Below, in pieces: positions 34,330 to 47,991 of a stretch of DNA of 64,000 bases. The position numbers and the translations under genes were made by a program. Position 1 is the stretch's first letter, and every line of letters starts with the position of its first letter. The stretch is from NCBI GenBank assembly GCA_036345935.2, contig JADWOT020000008.1, forward strand, positions 5,621,114 to 5,685,113, in the 5' to 3' direction. This stretch comes from Taenia hydatigena. Lineage: Eukaryota > Platyhelminthes > Cestoda > Cyclophyllidea > Taeniidae. The notes below the pieces were generated by a model. The model had not been told where the DNA came from, did no database searches, and saw nothing but the letters and a program-made list of their open reading frames with translations.

Positions 34330-37300
34330 TTCATAAAATTTGTTAGATTCGGCAAATGTATATTTCATTTGGCAGCTTATTTGACAAAATTCTGCACATA
34401 CTCTAAGGGTGAAATATGCTGAAACCAACCAAATAAGTTATGGAATCGAGGTAAGGACGGGAAGAAGATTTAATGCAGACAAAGTCTCCTCGTCATTCGG
34501 TACTATGCATTCGATGTGACTCAGTCAGCTGCCAAAGCACGTCATTGCTTTTGTTGCTTATGATCTTTGCTAAAATTATTTGAGTGGCATGCATAACTGA
34601 GATTCTACTGATTTAGAACAGCAGAGAACACCTCAGTTTTGGGCCTCCTATGGGATCCGATGTGGCAGATTTCTGGATGCGAGTTATATAACTCTACATT
34701 ACCCGCTTCGAAAGGCAATGCATTAAGAAGGTTCTTGCTATATCAGTGTAGACATTGACGATTTGCCATCCCTTCCCTACACTTGGCTTTTGGTAACATT
34801 GTGGTGTCGAAATGAATAAGCGGTTCCTGTCGTCTGCCACACAGACACATTCTACCAGCATCCATCTACTGTTTTAACGTCAAGGCCATGCCAGTATATT
34901 GCAATCGCTGCTAGGTGGGGTTTGATGCGTCAATGAGGTGCAGCCCTGTATTTACTTTTCGCAGCAAAGTTGGAAGCGAATGAAGAATCAGAAATTAAGG
35001 AATAAAGAAAGAAGGAGTGTTGATTAGGCAAGAGAGGATCGTAGGAACTTAGTGCCACTTCATGAGCTCTAACTCCTGCTGGAGTCAAACTGAGTCCACG
35101 CTGCTAGAACTTTACCCTTACCATCATCACCGGTGTTGCGTGCGGTCCGTGAACATAAAATAAAGCGCACCACTAAGAGGTTGATTTGAGAATTGAAGGA
35201 TGCTTAATTTTAAAAGTAAATGAACTGGTCTGTAATGTAAATCTCTACACGCAGTTAATAGCGGATTACAGCAAAATGCACATTTTCAAAGGCAGCATCC
35301 TATTGGATGCGAAGATGGAGTTTGCATACGTAGAAAGAAGTAAAACCATCGTCAATGTCATGTGATGGGATCAGTCATGGATTAACGCCAAAACGGCTGT
35401 CGAAAAAGGTGAGATTGTCATAAATGCTTATTAGGTTTCCCTGTTAGATAAAAGTGACTAGCATGTATCCACTTGTTCGTGTGAGGATCCCTCAATCATC
35501 GGAACAGTAGTGGTGAGCTTTCAGGTAGATGTGATGAAGGTATTCCGAGCTGAAGCTGCTGCGATGCATCATGTGGAAGCATTATCGGTACATTATTTAC
35601 ATAGCGCAGCTGTGCTCTGTGCTAAATGCACTTACGAGTGACTACAGAGTTGATATTATCGGGCTTCCGTGATGGTAAGGAAGGAGAGTAGGACGGGGAT
35701 GTTACCCAAACCAAAATTGATGCTCTGTAGTAATTCACTTCATGGCTTGCTGCTATATTGTATGCTTCTACACGCATGTCATTAAGCAGTGCTCACATTG
35801 TTTATGATGCAGTATCTCACGCCGTTAACCTCCACGCAATAACTTCAACGCCAAGATTAGAGTAAGTAGCATCTGAAGTAAACTTTAGGCAGAAAGATGC
35901 AGCATGTTCTTGCTACACATTTTCTTATAGCGTTCTATTCTTGAAATCTTAAGCCTTTATGTATTTAGCCAATTCTGGCCCTACTTAGGGGCCAAAGTCG
36001 TTGCAATGAACGCCCAAAAAGCAGGTGCAACTTGGGACCTTCACGTAGTAGCTGTGATATTTTACCCAGTATACGTAGTGGTTTGGAAGCACTTAAGTCC
36101 TTTTAGCATCCGTTTTCAAATAAAGTTATTTGCTGAAGCACATGATATCTTAACCAACATTATTCTTTAAATACTTAAATTAGGACAACTTGACATTTGG
36201 AGCTTAGCTGACGTCAATGTTAGTTAATACAGAAAATAATTTTTATGTCTCGAAGCAGATATGTTATGTGATAGGAGCTTGTGATTAACAAAAGTACCGG
36301 TAAAACCAATTTGCCGAGGCTTCTGATAGTGTATATGCTTCACAACAAACATTTCAGCGTAACATAGACCTCTTGAGGCTTCATGGCTTGGTGTAAAATG
36401 AGCAAATATCCTAGTATAACTCGTCTTGTGTAACTGCAGCAATGTTTTGGCACCGCTAGGAATAATGTTTTTTGCGCAATCGCCTAAGAGCCTCAACTTT
36501 ATTGGCCTTGCAACATCCGCAGGCAGCTGACCCATTGCACCATGCACCCGGATGACAGACCTCGACACCATCTTGATTGTGCAACGCAAGTCGAAACCTG
36601 GAGAAAACCATCTCTTTTCACCAAATTTTGTGAGTAAACTTGTAGCCTGTTAATCAAGTGATGGAGACGACCGCATGCCATCCAATTGGAAGAATCTTGA
36701 AATCCTGGTTGATCGATTATTTTGAGGGTTATTTTACTTCATCGACCTAATAACTTTTAATGGATAAAACGATATCATTAGCAAAGATTACAAAAAGCCC
36801 TTTATTTCTGTTCAAAGATAAAGCATGTGGCGATCACGTGCCGATCTCAAATAAGAGCGTACCTTATATTCTTGTGCATAGCGATTGTATTCACTCCTCT
36901 ACCATCATCGAACTCCGTCTGTGCAGCTCCGAGAAAGGCCTGGCTACACCGTTATTAGCACACTTCTCTTTGGCTACTCATATACACCTCATAACAGGAA
37001 GGTGATAGCAAAAAGACACCAAGTTTCAAAGTGGGAATGAGTTTTGTAGAACTAGCATCGTGTCGTCTTCTGAAATGTTCAAAGCTGCAATGCTCTTAAA
37101 ACACAAAGGAAAGCTTAATCCATAAAGAGATTCGATTTGTGTAGCAGATGTTTGCATTAAGCTTAGGAGCAGGCTTAGGCTTAGTCTATTTTTTCGCCCA
37201 TTAGCAGAAATGCCACTGGTCGATAACAAATGCGATTTATGAAGTAGTGTGTGCGAGGTGCGTAAGTGCATCTAAGTCAAGGCATTCGTTACGTAGAGCA

Positions 37301-39207
37301 TTGAAGAAGGTTTTTAATCAGACAGATGATCAAATAAACGTCGCATCTGATTAAATGAACCTAATTGCTGATGTACTTTTGGCAGAAGTAAATTAGAGCC
37401 CATGAAATGCAAAATGGATAACTAGCTTTGTAATTAGGTTACAGGTTTTCCTTAATAACGCTATCAAGTTGAAACTATTGCATGTTTTGGACAAAAGGCA
37501 AATGAGAATAATATGTTCGGCCAGATTCTTACGTCCCAAGCAATGATGTGTGGTGGAAAAGAATTCTAGACACGAAATATTTGCTTAGTTTCGCAAGCGA
37601 TATATATTAGAGGATCTATGCATGATCTTATAAAAGGGTGCATAATGTGACAACAGCAACTCGAAACGAAGTTATACCTCCCTAGGTATGACTTCATATT
37701 ATGCTCTAACTTAAATACGATTCGATTCTTTTACTGCTAAGAGTAACACAATCATAGAATGCGAATTTTTAATGCCAATCTACTGTAAAGTTGAACATGA
37801 TTAAATTGTGACCACAAAGTTACTTACTGTATTCATAATCCTTAAAAGCCAATAAAATCTAAGGTTACGGTCAAACCAATGACATTAGAGTGTCTTCGAT
37901 CCTGTCGACTGTTTTTTGGTCTGAGGAACTCTGTACTCTGATGCTTGATTTGCTTTTACCTTGGATCTCCCTACTTTTGACTTATCAGCCGATTGCAATT
38001 TGCATTTCTGCCTATTCTCTTGAGGAAGTCGCTTTGAAGCCGGACCCAATGGATGTTGATGGGTGGGCCATAAGCAACTGTACCTATTCACAATTAGGCT
38101 GTAAAGCTGGGGATTTTTATGAATGTGGAAGCTAGGTTAAAAAAGAAATTCTATAGATCTATTTCTAGCAACGCGATTACCTTGAATGTTCTGGAGGAAG
38201 ACGCCCTTTTGAGGAGCTGGTAAAACTCGGGATAGACTGAGGCTATGCATCCCAATGAAACAGGCTACATCGTGCTTAAATTTTTTAAATAATAACTGTG
38301 GTTTCTTTCCATCGGGTCCAGTTTCAATACCCTTAACCATTAACTAGGGATGCCAAGATCTCCTGTGGTTGAAAAATGCTATTTCAATGTCAAATTTTGA
38401 ATAGAAAAAATAGAGTTAACTTAAAAGGGATTAAAATCCAATTTATTTTCAAATAGTCTTATTTTGAGGATGCACACAATTAAATCAGCACAGACAAGAA
38501 CAAATGCAGAGCTATGAATGGCTCCTTTACTAATTAAGTTTCTTCAACTAAGAGCAAATTCAAATGTATTATGGGATCAATTTAAGGTAGTCCCTGGTGT
38601 TAGATCGCGGGTGTCTGGAGTGGAAGAACCTTCCTTGTCCAGTAAGATAGTTCGAAGCTCGTATTCCTGTCTCAGGTCTAAAAAAAATACTTGTATATTT
38701 GGAAAGTGCTTGAATGTGGTCCCTTTACTATGCGTCTTTAGGCTGGAGGTAAATCCATCTTGGAGATCGGGTTGGAGTAGTTGTCGTCTTGGTGGCTGGG
38801 TGTATCCAAGACTAAATTTATTTCTATTTAGACACTTTATGTGGCCATAAATATATTTTCTGAGCCTCATTTTCCCCATCCTTTCATTTATATTTCCTTT
38901 TGCTGCTCATTTCTACCCAGAGCCGCTTATTTGCAATAATGTTTACATCAATCTCTACAAATGCCTCCTCAAAGGCTGAATTCATAGTTAACTGGTGAGC
39001 CAGATGGGTGTCGATGTACATTATGATTTATAACACTTTCAAAAAACGTTACACATCCAGGCTGAACGTGTTATTTTGGCTCCATGTTGACCTGCAACCT
39101 TCAACTGTGGCACCACGACCTCTCTTCTCCTGGGTGTGATATTTGCTCTGGAAGAAGTGATGAAGTGCCATAGTGTGATCTACCCGATCAGTAGTCCAAA
39201 CTTGCAG
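34330..39207. other. unassigned stretch
   Basis: Includes a 115-codon minus-strand frame from the ATG at 36,571 to 36,224 (SRSVIRVHGAMGQLPADV near its start). It is long for chance, but I recognise no family and see no splice support. Frames at 37,885-38,135 and 38,518-38,879 lie on both strands of the same DNA without motifs. No promoter or RNA gene seen. Confidence 0.3.
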
Positions 39208-39333
39208 GCTTCTGGTTCCGTTTCGAGAGAGCGGAAGCCTGCACTCACATCAAACCTTCTCGATGGCAACCCCGACAACCTATTACCCGGCGCTAAAATC
39301 AACCCAAATCCCACACTTAATTTCCAGAAAAAG
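39208..39333 (+). CDS. candidate internal exon, unknown protein
   Basis: A 42-codon exon after AG (39,206-39,207, AACTTGCAG) and before AAG/GTAAAC at 39,334, phase 0 at both ends. The product reads ASGSVSRERKPALTSNLLDG, then NPDNLLPGAKINPNPTLNFQ and KK. This polar, Asn/Pro-rich sequence differs from the low-complexity surroundings. No domain recognised. The downstream AG at 39,352 is too close to be the next acceptor, so the next exon is unknown. Confidence 0.36.
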
Positions 39334-42300
39334 GTAAACTTTTCACTCAGATGATGTAATGATCAGAGGCGTTACATAAACCAAAAATAAAAATTAGGTA
39401 GAGGAAAGGAAAAGGCACGGAGCCAACTCGAACGAAGCACAAGGGGCCGACGCATTACCTTCTACTGCACCAGTTATCTACACATGAAGGTCAACGTAAA
39501 TGAGAAGCAAAAGAGTTGTCTCTAAAGGTGGCATCGAAGTCTCCTGAAGAATACAAGTCTCCAGAGACCACCAATCGTGTCGAAATAATTACTCTCAACG
39601 ACGTCATTTCATGCTTAATCGTTAGACATGAGTGTGACTCATGAAGGATGACAGCTACCTGTCGTACAACTTGAATTAATGTCAGCACAGCAGTATCCAC
39701 GACTTAGGCTTGATTAGTGGTCTACAGCTCTGAGCGATCATCTGTCACGAAATTCGAGGCCTGAGCAATGCTGATGATTTTCATAACCAGTTATTAAGCT
39801 ATCCATTCTGAGGCTTTAGCACAATCCGACTTAAAAGCAGTTCTGGCCACGAATTCGCCAACCTGTAACATGCAAAATGGGACACCTACGAGTTCATGTC
39901 ACAGCGGTCAGAGTCACGCGAATTACAGTAGCAATTACAACTCCTCTGACGCAACAAAAATGAGTGCATAAAAATGACACTGTATTTGTAAACATACGTG
40001 ACCACCTGATCCAGTGTCGGGTTTGTTGATTGCATTCATGAGGAAACACCCACGAAAGGTAGATAAGTTTGCATAGCTTGATAGACATAGATTGCAACGC
40101 GTGCTCCTCCACGTATCACGTGACTTCGAAGGGTGAGAGGATTAACTGTGTGACCAAAAAATAAATTGCGTAGATTCTAAACCCACTTGATTAGCATAGA
40201 ATATGGCGCACACCGAGCGAGTTGAATACGAGGCTTATAGCACTTCGTAGTACACAACGATCGATGTCAAGCGCTGCCTTCCTTCACCCCTCCCGCCTTC
40301 TTCCATAATTTCGGTGACAACTAGACAAAAAGGAGACTGAGAGTCTCTGCCCATGGAGCTATCCTTACTGCCATACACAGCCGAATCAAACCATTTCCTT
40401 AACGGTGTGCCGATCGTCCGTTGTTAAAGCAAGAAATTTTGTTTGAGTTAGCCAAATGTTTCTGTTTGAAGCAAGTTATTGCTGTGCGAATTTACGTGTA
40501 CCAGAACGAACACTGACCAGTCCATGAATAAGTCCGAACCTGGTGGAAGGTGCGGGTCCAGATGACGAAGGCAGGAAAGCCGGAGTTGTTTCATGCACGG
40601 TGAAATGGACTGCCAACTTATTGTATCTGGGTGGATTTATTGGTCGCACTTGGCGCACTCATACCTACATACCAAATCCACTGTAATAGGGGACAAGAGA
40701 AGATTGAGGGAGACAGGGAGGGAGGTAGGAATGACAGGGGGTGTTGTGAAGACCGCTTTTTCTAATGCGCTTTGGTGATTCCTTTGCTATAACCTCTTTA
40801 CTAAATTACTTGAGTAACTGTGCAACCAAGTGCCCACAAAATTGGAACAAGAAGTGACGTTTCCAGTTTCTAGGTGTTATAATGAAGTCCATACGACTGG
40901 ATCGTAAAAGCGTCTACCTTCAAAACCGCAAACGTCTCGAGACATTCAAGTAGAGGTGAGGCAGTTAAAAGGTGATTGCCATGCTGTTAAAGGAACTGAT
41001 TGGTCCTCCGACTGGTTGCCACCCCGTTTTCCTCCCATGCTAAAATAACCTCTGCATTGCAAATAGCCTTTTCTCACCAATGAGAGTAGCACAATGGCAA
41101 ATTTGTCCCGTGATCGGAGAGTAACCAAATGAGAGGAAACTTCTAAAGTCGAAAAATAAAGGAAATTTCGACTTACAAATATTGCTCAGACGGTGAGTTC
41201 CTCATTTGATTCTTCATCCATTTATCGAATCATCTTTTCATAATTAGTGGTTCTGTCATAATATTAAAACTGACAAAGAGCTTTTGTTTTCTTTCTTTTA
41301 CATTTTGAAGGACGAGGATTTGACACATGACCAATATGTTTCCATTCCAATGCAAAAGACAAGAGGAGTGAGACTGCAAAGTCTTGAGACAAGTGATCTA
41401 CATCCTGTTATACCAACGAGTCAGTCGTACTGACTCATTTCCATGCTGTGTGGGCAAAATCACGTTGATAAGCGTATTTCTTATTGCCTTATAGGTGGTA
41501 AGCCAGCATGTGGTGGGCAGAGCACTTGCACACGAAGGAGTGCTTTCCAGTTGTGGTAGCGAAGGCGCAAAAAAGGCAAGGATGCGTCCCTAAGTACTGC
41601 TGCTTAACGAGAAGCCACTAGGAAGGGAGAATAAATTGACTACATAAAGGTACGAAGGAGGAGAGTTGGATTGCAAGAAGGAGGGCATGAAAGTGATTTG
41701 AAGTGAAGGTGGGATGGAAGAGTGTAGAGTGAATTAGTAAATTGTCAACATATCTCCAGGTCGCTCGTGATTAATGCAGGTTTAGAATGCTCATGCAGCC
41801 GACAGCTAATATCCTCGTTTCATACGCCTTTACGCAGAGCATAATAAAGGAAACATTCCATTTCCGTTTGGCTATGGATACCTGGGGCAGTCAAATACTG
41901 ACTGTGCTTCAATAACAACGAGTGGCTACGGTGTGTGATCAAGTGAAGATGTAGAGACCCGCTAGTGACTATGGCTTCGACATGATTGCAATAGTAGCTT
42001 GCCGATCATTTAAGGCATGTAAATCGTTAGAGATGCTTTCGTTCATTGTTTAGGGTTCAAATTGCGGCTTTGTTGAGGTCTCTTTAGCAGAAAGGCCGGT
42101 GTCAAGCACTTTTTGGTGGAGTAAACATCTGATTCGTGCCAGTAGACCCTCCTTCCTCTGCTCTCATTGTCTGTTATATTAAAGTAGTTCCTAAGGATAT
42201 CATTGAGTTTGTTGAGTGATGGGTGAGCAATAGGTAGATGGCCTTGACAGTGAATTTTGCTTATCAGTATTGCGTGCGACCTTAGCTTGGACGCATACGT

Positions 42301-44273
42301 GCTACATTGCGCGGATGAGATTCGACAATTTTTCATCTCTCGCTGAACATTACTGGCAAATGTCTGGGTAAGCAGATGCATTGGTATGTTGCAACTTCAT
42401 AGTCTGACAGGTACATTCGTCAAATCTTTACCATCATTGCTCATAGTTTGCCAAAGTAGTCCAAGCTAGCAGAGAAGTAAAAGACGATTCCGCAGGAGTG
42501 AGCAACTCCTTATGAATTGTTGAATACTTCTTCGCTTATGCGAAGCGATAATTCACGGTCCAAAATAAGCCGTGAAAAAGGAACTGTATATAGCTTTATA
42601 AACTTAAAAGCAGCCCTCCCAACGACGGTCAGATTCTGCAGATTGTGGAAGCAAGCGGTGTCTAGGTGACTTTTGGTCTGTCACGTAAGAAAATCCATCA
42701 GCGTTCCACGGCCTTACAACAGGGGTTGGACGGTCTCCCTCCTGTCCGCATTGCAATTTAGCTTTTAGCAACTACGGTCAGCAGAACTTATTAATTTTGC
42801 ACCCCACGGACTAGAGAATATCTTTGATGTGTGTGTCTTTCCTCAGTAGTTTTCTACCGGCGTCAAATGGACCTCCCCCTCCTTATGTGGCATTTGCGTG
42901 CCAAAACCCTGACCTGGTGGATGCCGATTAAAATGCTAATCTCGCCATACAACTGCTACTGAGCACTTTAGAACCCAGAATCAAGGCTGGTGACGGCACT
43001 GAGGTGATGCAGAAGGGAGCAGGCACCGCATGGAATAATAAAATTACGCCATTAACTGTCCGGCTAACTCCATTCCAAAAGAAGACCAAAGATAGCGTGC
43101 ATTAAATAACCACTGTAAGATATGCGTTTGGAATGCACACCACTCATTATTCCATTATTTTATGGAAATAGTGAGTTAAATCATAAAGCTGAACATCTCT
43201 GTTACATTTGTAAGATCCCAATGCCTCAGTTAGAGTGAGATTGTTAAAGAATGATGCGGGGGAAGAAGGTGCTACGAAGGAAGCAAATTTGGCTTTGATG
43301 GAGTAAATGAAAAAGGCCAATCTGACCGCAACATCTTTTCGATGGATAATGAGATGCAACTGTAGCACGAATGTGGCCATAAAGGTATAAAGTGGTTGAC
43401 CATGTGGCCAAAACTAGTCCTTATTAGGCTAAATCTTCTTTGTCCACTCTAGCGCCTTTACATTTTGCAGGTGATGCTTTGCTTTGCCCAGTACGCTTGC
43501 TGTTTGTTCCTAATTTGCAATTAGAAATGCTGTCTTAACCATCTCTACCCCAACATAGTTGCTCTTTATTCTTAAGCCCTACATTGCCTAGTGGCCGAGA
43601 ACGTTACCTCGCTAAGTTGATGAACTGGCTACGGGCAGCACATCGACGCCGGTCACGTCAAAAAAAGAGCCCAAATGAGTGGAGGTGGTTAAAATGTGGG
43701 AAGGCAGAGATGTCACGCTGATGCTTGAGTGTTGGGAATGAACTGCATATGCCCTCGTGCCTTAAATGTGATACACTATTGCAGTTGTGGCTTGTGCTCC
43801 TCTAAGTAGATATCTTTGCAATGTAAATGGAGAAAGGTCGATAATATTCCTCAAACTTGACACTGGCATGCAACTTTTCGGTGTGATTTGTAACAAGCCT
43901 TTTGTTTACAGGCAAGGTCCAAGACAAATAGACAGCATAAACGAACAGGAAGTGAACTAAGTGCATGCATGGGTGCGCGATAAATTAGAATAACGTAGAT
44001 GTGGCAGTAATAGATGGACAGATTTCGCATGAACAAACAAACTATTTTAGAGGAATGGAAAGTTGACGGCAAAAGTGGGTAAGCAAAAGAACAAATTATC
44101 AAAAATAATGAACTAAATGTAAAGTTTTTGAATGGAGTAAGTCAAGACAAACAGCTGACATTCCACCTACCAGTGAATCAATACTTATTTTGAAATCAGA
44201 CAGCTGACGTCATTGGGAATAAGTCGATGATTTTAAAATTTCGGTCAGCGCACTGGCATTCTAATTTCTCACC
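39334..44273. other. unassigned stretch
   Basis: No recognised domain. The longest frame is on minus, 42,381-42,043 (112 codons, Lys/Arg-rich end), without motif or promoter. Purine-rich stretches occur near 41,600-41,740. Nothing else supportable. Confidence 0.3.
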
Positions 44274-44406
44274 ATGGAAGAAATGAGATTGTCTCGAAAC
44301 TGGAAATTAGTTTTCTTGATACTTACTGCCATCAGCTGTATCTACGTAATCTTCTATGATGTCCTACCGCTTCGGAGGAGCTACGTGGGTCGCAGTGCGC
44401 ATGCAG
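44274..44406 (+). CDS. candidate first exon of a type II membrane (Golgi-type) protein
   Basis: ATG in a strong Kozak context (caccATGG) starts a short basic cytoplasmic tail (MEEMRLSRNWK). A single hydrophobic anchor follows (LVFLILTAISCIYVIFYDVL), then a positively charged luminal start (PLRRSYVGRSAHA). After 44 codons plus one base comes GCAG/GTTAGT, an acceptable donor, phase 1; reading through would hit TAG at once. This is the layout of Golgi glycosyltransferases and sulfotransferases. A possible acceptor (TATTTACAG at 44,458) gives only a short continuation before a stop, so the next exon is uncertain. The sulfotransferase-like piece at 46.1-46.4 kb is a tempting partner. Confidence 0.42.
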
Positions 44407-44560
44407 GTTAGTGGTCCTTCCCAACTGCAGCAGTGGCCTCTGAATGCATATTTACAGGCTGTTTTAATGATTTGCTTAGAGTTGATTACCATGAATGAGT
44501 CACCACTGGGAAACTACATATACCTAAGTCCAGGCGTATCTGTCTGAACGGCTGCCCATT

Positions 44561-45067
44561 TTGCTGAAAAGTCAATTCTGGTTACTCGGAGTGCGGAATG
44601 CCAGTTTAAGGTACAGTTGGGAGCATCGCATTTTGTCTGATAGTGAGGATCAATCCATGATGCACGTTTATGTGAGCATTGAAGATGTCCAGCTAATCAG
44701 CCCAGTGAAAAGCCGCTTCTTGTCACCATTCTTAGTCAACATATATCCATCTTCAATTAAGGCGACCTTTCGATTCTTACCCCCATCACTATGTCTTGCC
44801 AATGCAAGTGTGAGGAGGCTGTTTGCAATAAAAGAGCTGCGAATTCTAAGCTGGCATGGAATAGGTCTAAAACCGCTGGATGGACAAACTTGGGGCCTAC
44901 TTCAGCGTGCGATTTTTAAGGTCATAGAGCTACTGTCAAGCAGCTTCCTACTGAAGTGGTGGCTCCAAGGAGCACTGATGTCTCTAATCTCGGAATCCTT
45001 AGAAGACTCAAACATTTATTGCTCTCGAACGCAGATGATTTGCCCATCTGATTATGGGCACCCGTAA
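44561..45067 (+). other. long open frame, 168 codons, no family
   Basis: The longest uninterrupted frame in the window. It has no ATG at its start (first Met at about 44,657) and shows no domain motif. The sequence is mixed hydrophobic with a VIELLSSSFLLKWWL segment near 44,930. It could be a decayed exon of the preceding membrane-protein gene or a chance frame; a minus-strand frame overlaps its end. I assign no function. Confidence 0.25.
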
Positions 45068-45678
45068 TCATTATAAATGCTGCTGAAAACACCTGCATTA
45101 CAGCACTCATTAATATATTACTTGAAGGTACCCAGCCGTAATTTCGATTAAAGCGCAGCAAGCCCCATCATTCAGTAACTTGTAATTGCTTACATTATTT
45201 TAATGAATCCATATCAAAAGCCGTTCGAAAGATTTCCACTACTCTATTATTTCCATAACGCTGCAATTCATATCTCTATTTACGGTCTGATGGACTGACT
45301 TAATACGGGAACCCATAAAACTCAAGTAGGTCTCTTGCCTATATTTGTGTATTTATGAGCAAATTTTGTTGTAAAACGGTTGTTCCATCACAAGAGCCTG
45401 GTATAGTTTAAGGTGCATATAATTAAGCCTTCACTAAGGGGATCATTATTGCCGAAATTAAAGACCTTGACCCCATGGTGATCATCTAAGGTACATGACG
45501 CGATTTAGTACGTTTCATTGCAAAATGAAGAAAAAGCGGATGAAAGTAGGGCATTAGCCAATGAATAAGTACTCTTGAGTATCGAACCCTCTTATGTTTG
45601 CAGATATGAATACATGCACCTAAAAAGTGAATAAACCACTTAAAATGAGATTCACGTTCTTTTGTTGATCCGATTTTC

Positions 45679-45972
45679 ATGCGGAATCATTCATATACAA
45701 GAAACAAAGCAAATAGCAAGACTGATTTCGACATTAGCATTACTCTGAGACAGTGCCGAGCCAAAGCGTTCAATTTGGAGTGGATTCTGGAGCATGACCT
45801 TCCTTAACGTGTTTACAATATCGCGAACCCGAATTCTATGGACACTGATGTTGGCAACGAAGTCAAACAGTTGGTTAGATTGTACATGTCTCTGATGGAA
45901 AGATCTTTTAAGACCATGAAGAAAGTTTCAGAATGCAACGGAACTGAGAGGCGAGATGTAACTCTAAATTAG
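45679..45972 (+). pseudogene. 97-codon frame broken by one stop, unknown
   Basis: From ATG 45,679 the frame runs 42 codons to a TAA (45,805-45,807), then continues open in the same frame for 54 more codons to TAG at 45,970. Both halves look like one polar protein: SITLRQCRAKAFNLEWILEH before the stop, VGNEVKQLVRLYMSLMERSF and KKVSECNGTERRD after it, with an N-glycosylation sequon NGT. One nonsense codon in otherwise protein-like sequence suggests a young pseudogene. It lies between the membrane-anchor exon and the sulfotransferase-like fragment, on the same strand, so it may be the stem region of the same gene. Confidence 0.35.
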
Positions 45973-46145
45973 AGGGCCTAGAGACTACAAGTGTTGACGG
46001 TTGGTGGCATTTCTAATTAATAATTAGAATAAATTTTTGGGCGGAGCCCCGAAGGTTAGGTTGATTATAGTATCAACATTTAGCAACTTCGTATGGTACA
46101 TATGGCAAGAAATGTCGTCTCGTTCCTCAGTTATGTGATAAATAA

Positions 46146-46379
46146 TCGATCTATTGTCAAAATGGTGCTGGCTATTGGTTTGATCGCCTTCCAGTTCGGA
46201 TGGTATTGTTACTCAGGGACATTCGTCACAGTGCATTCCTAAACTACAATTGCAACTGTGATGGCATTGTAATGCCTGGAACCAAAGATACTCCATGCAG
46301 GGACGTTTGCGCCGGTGAAAATGACCGATTGTGTCATCCTCGAGAAATACCCTGGAGCATAAAAGTGCGTTGGTTGTAG
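46146..46379 (+). pseudogene. sulfotransferase-like fragment
   Basis: A 77-codon frame without ATG. It contains WFDRLPVRMVLLLRDIRHSA, which resembles the 3'-phosphate-binding segment of carbohydrate sulfotransferases (k.v.LvRDPRa..nSR). A Cys-rich stretch follows (NYNCNCDG, then DTPCRDVCAGENDRLC) like the Cys-containing insert after that motif in invertebrate GlcNAc/Gal sulfotransferases. The invariant Pro of RDPR is Ile here and the usual SR pair is missing. The 5'-phosphosulfate loop that should come before was not found. A type II anchor-like reading (MVLAIGLIAFQFGWYCY) overlaps in another frame. I treat the piece as a relic; alternatives are a WSC-like Cys fragment or chance. Confidence 0.33.
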
Positions 46380-47734
46380 AAAGCCGTTATAACTGTAGTG
46401 TTATTTCCACAAATAATGGCAGAGCTGCCAGAAGGTAATGATTTAGCTTTGACGAAACAGATGCTGAATGATGCCAATTGTCAACGCTCATTTGCTAAAC
46501 AAATGCCTCTTTATTTACCTATTTACCATCACAAGTGAAAGCGATAACAGTCCAATTTTGGAATTTGTGAAAGCAGTCATGTAAAGACGCAAACGGAAAA
46601 TATTAGTGAATGAAGTGTGTGATGCCAGTGACTATGCCTGAGTACACTAGGAGGTACTCAAAAAGATACTTCAGCACGAGGTTTGCACTTTCTGACGTTT
46701 CTCGCCTAAAAGTTTATTTGAACAAGCATGGGCAGCATCTAGTCGGTGAGATGTTGGATTCATTTTAGCAAATGCAGCGATGTCACTTGAATGAAGCATA
46801 CTTGCTGCTTTAAAGTGCGACTAAAACAGCTACGCAACTATCAGCCTGTAAGTATTTACCAGTAATGTTTATCCACCTCACGCGTTGCAAACCGATCTAA
46901 GGTGGTCTATTTTCACTGTTAGTGCTAATTTATTAATTTATTCAAAATGAAGCTAAGAGGCCACATTCAAAACACTTGAACTTGTAATCAACAAATCAAA
47001 TTCCATCTCCGGTGCTGTAGACTTTAGCCTAAATTTCTTGAATAAAATGCAGTTGCCACCGTGTTGGAATTGCGCTTATAACTATTCAAAACTTTAGTCA
47101 CGTCGACAAAACTTTTAAGCCAATGAACCCAACACGAAAGTCTCTAAACTACCGTCTCTGCAAGGCATTGAATATTTGCAAAGCCGCAGAACAGAACTGG
47201 TCTGTTAGTGAAATCGCACACTAGGACATTAGTGTCAGCATCCCAACTACTACTAATGTAGCACAAATGGATTTTGAGAAAGCTCGAAGTTTACTGTTGG
47301 CAAAAGCTGGCATCTTTTTGACCAGACTGAGGGATAAAACGAGTAACTTTCCATATTAGCAGTCTTAGTAGGGATATTCGCCTACCAAACTATTTATATG
47401 AGCCAAAGTCCCTTTTAATAATACTATCATAAAACCAGCAGCCTGCGACTGAATCGAGCATATACCAAAATCAAACATATTATTTTAGCGTTCATTTATC
47501 AGCAGAAATCAAACGGCAGTACCCAAAGTATCATACAGCAGACTAAGGTTTTTTGGCAGGACTGCATGCAAAACCAAGTCGCTGGAGAGCCTTCGAGATA
47601 GACATCCATGTCACTGAAATTAAGGCAACCGAACGGCAGTCAAACATACGAGTGATTCAGTTAGCCACTGTTACAAAAATCTGCAGAGTAAGGCGCAATA
47701 ATATTAGTTCCACAAGACAGAGGCTGCATCAAAT
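46380..47734. other. unassigned stretch
   Basis: From about 47,124 a plus-strand frame starting MNPTRKSLNYRLCKALNI stays open for over 70 codons except for one TAG at about 47,221. It is protein-like but unrecognised. Otherwise no signal. Confidence 0.25.
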
Positions 47735-47991
47735 GTTTCCTTTACAAAACCCGTCACTATTTTTTAGCAAAATAAATATTTGGCCATCCTCTCAGAACAG
47801 GACAAACAGATAAAAAGAACGCACAAATTCTGCGTATTCTACTACCTAGTATGCTCGACTGTTACCTACGTTTGGTCTACTCCCTTTCGCTTTCCTTTTT
47901 AACAATGACGGGGTACAAGGTCAACGATGGTGTAACAGCCTAGTACAGCAAAGGTTAGAGCAGCACAGAACACTATTTCTACCCCTTTTTT
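47735..47991. repeat. tandem duplication, unit 1 (257 bp)
   Basis: Begins gtttcctttacaaaacccgt and runs to the next copy of the same start at 47,992. Shared landmarks: gcaaaataaatatttg, tgctcgactgttac, acaaggtcaacgatgg / acaacgtcaacgacgg, and aaggttagagcagcacag. Clear direct repeat, moderately diverged; no coding evidence. Confidence 0.88.

Noticed and set aside
46104..46238. Type II anchor reading (MVLAIGLIAFQFGWYCY) as a second membrane protein start
   Set aside because: It overlaps the better-supported RDxR/Cys frame in another phase and stops after 45 codons without a donor.
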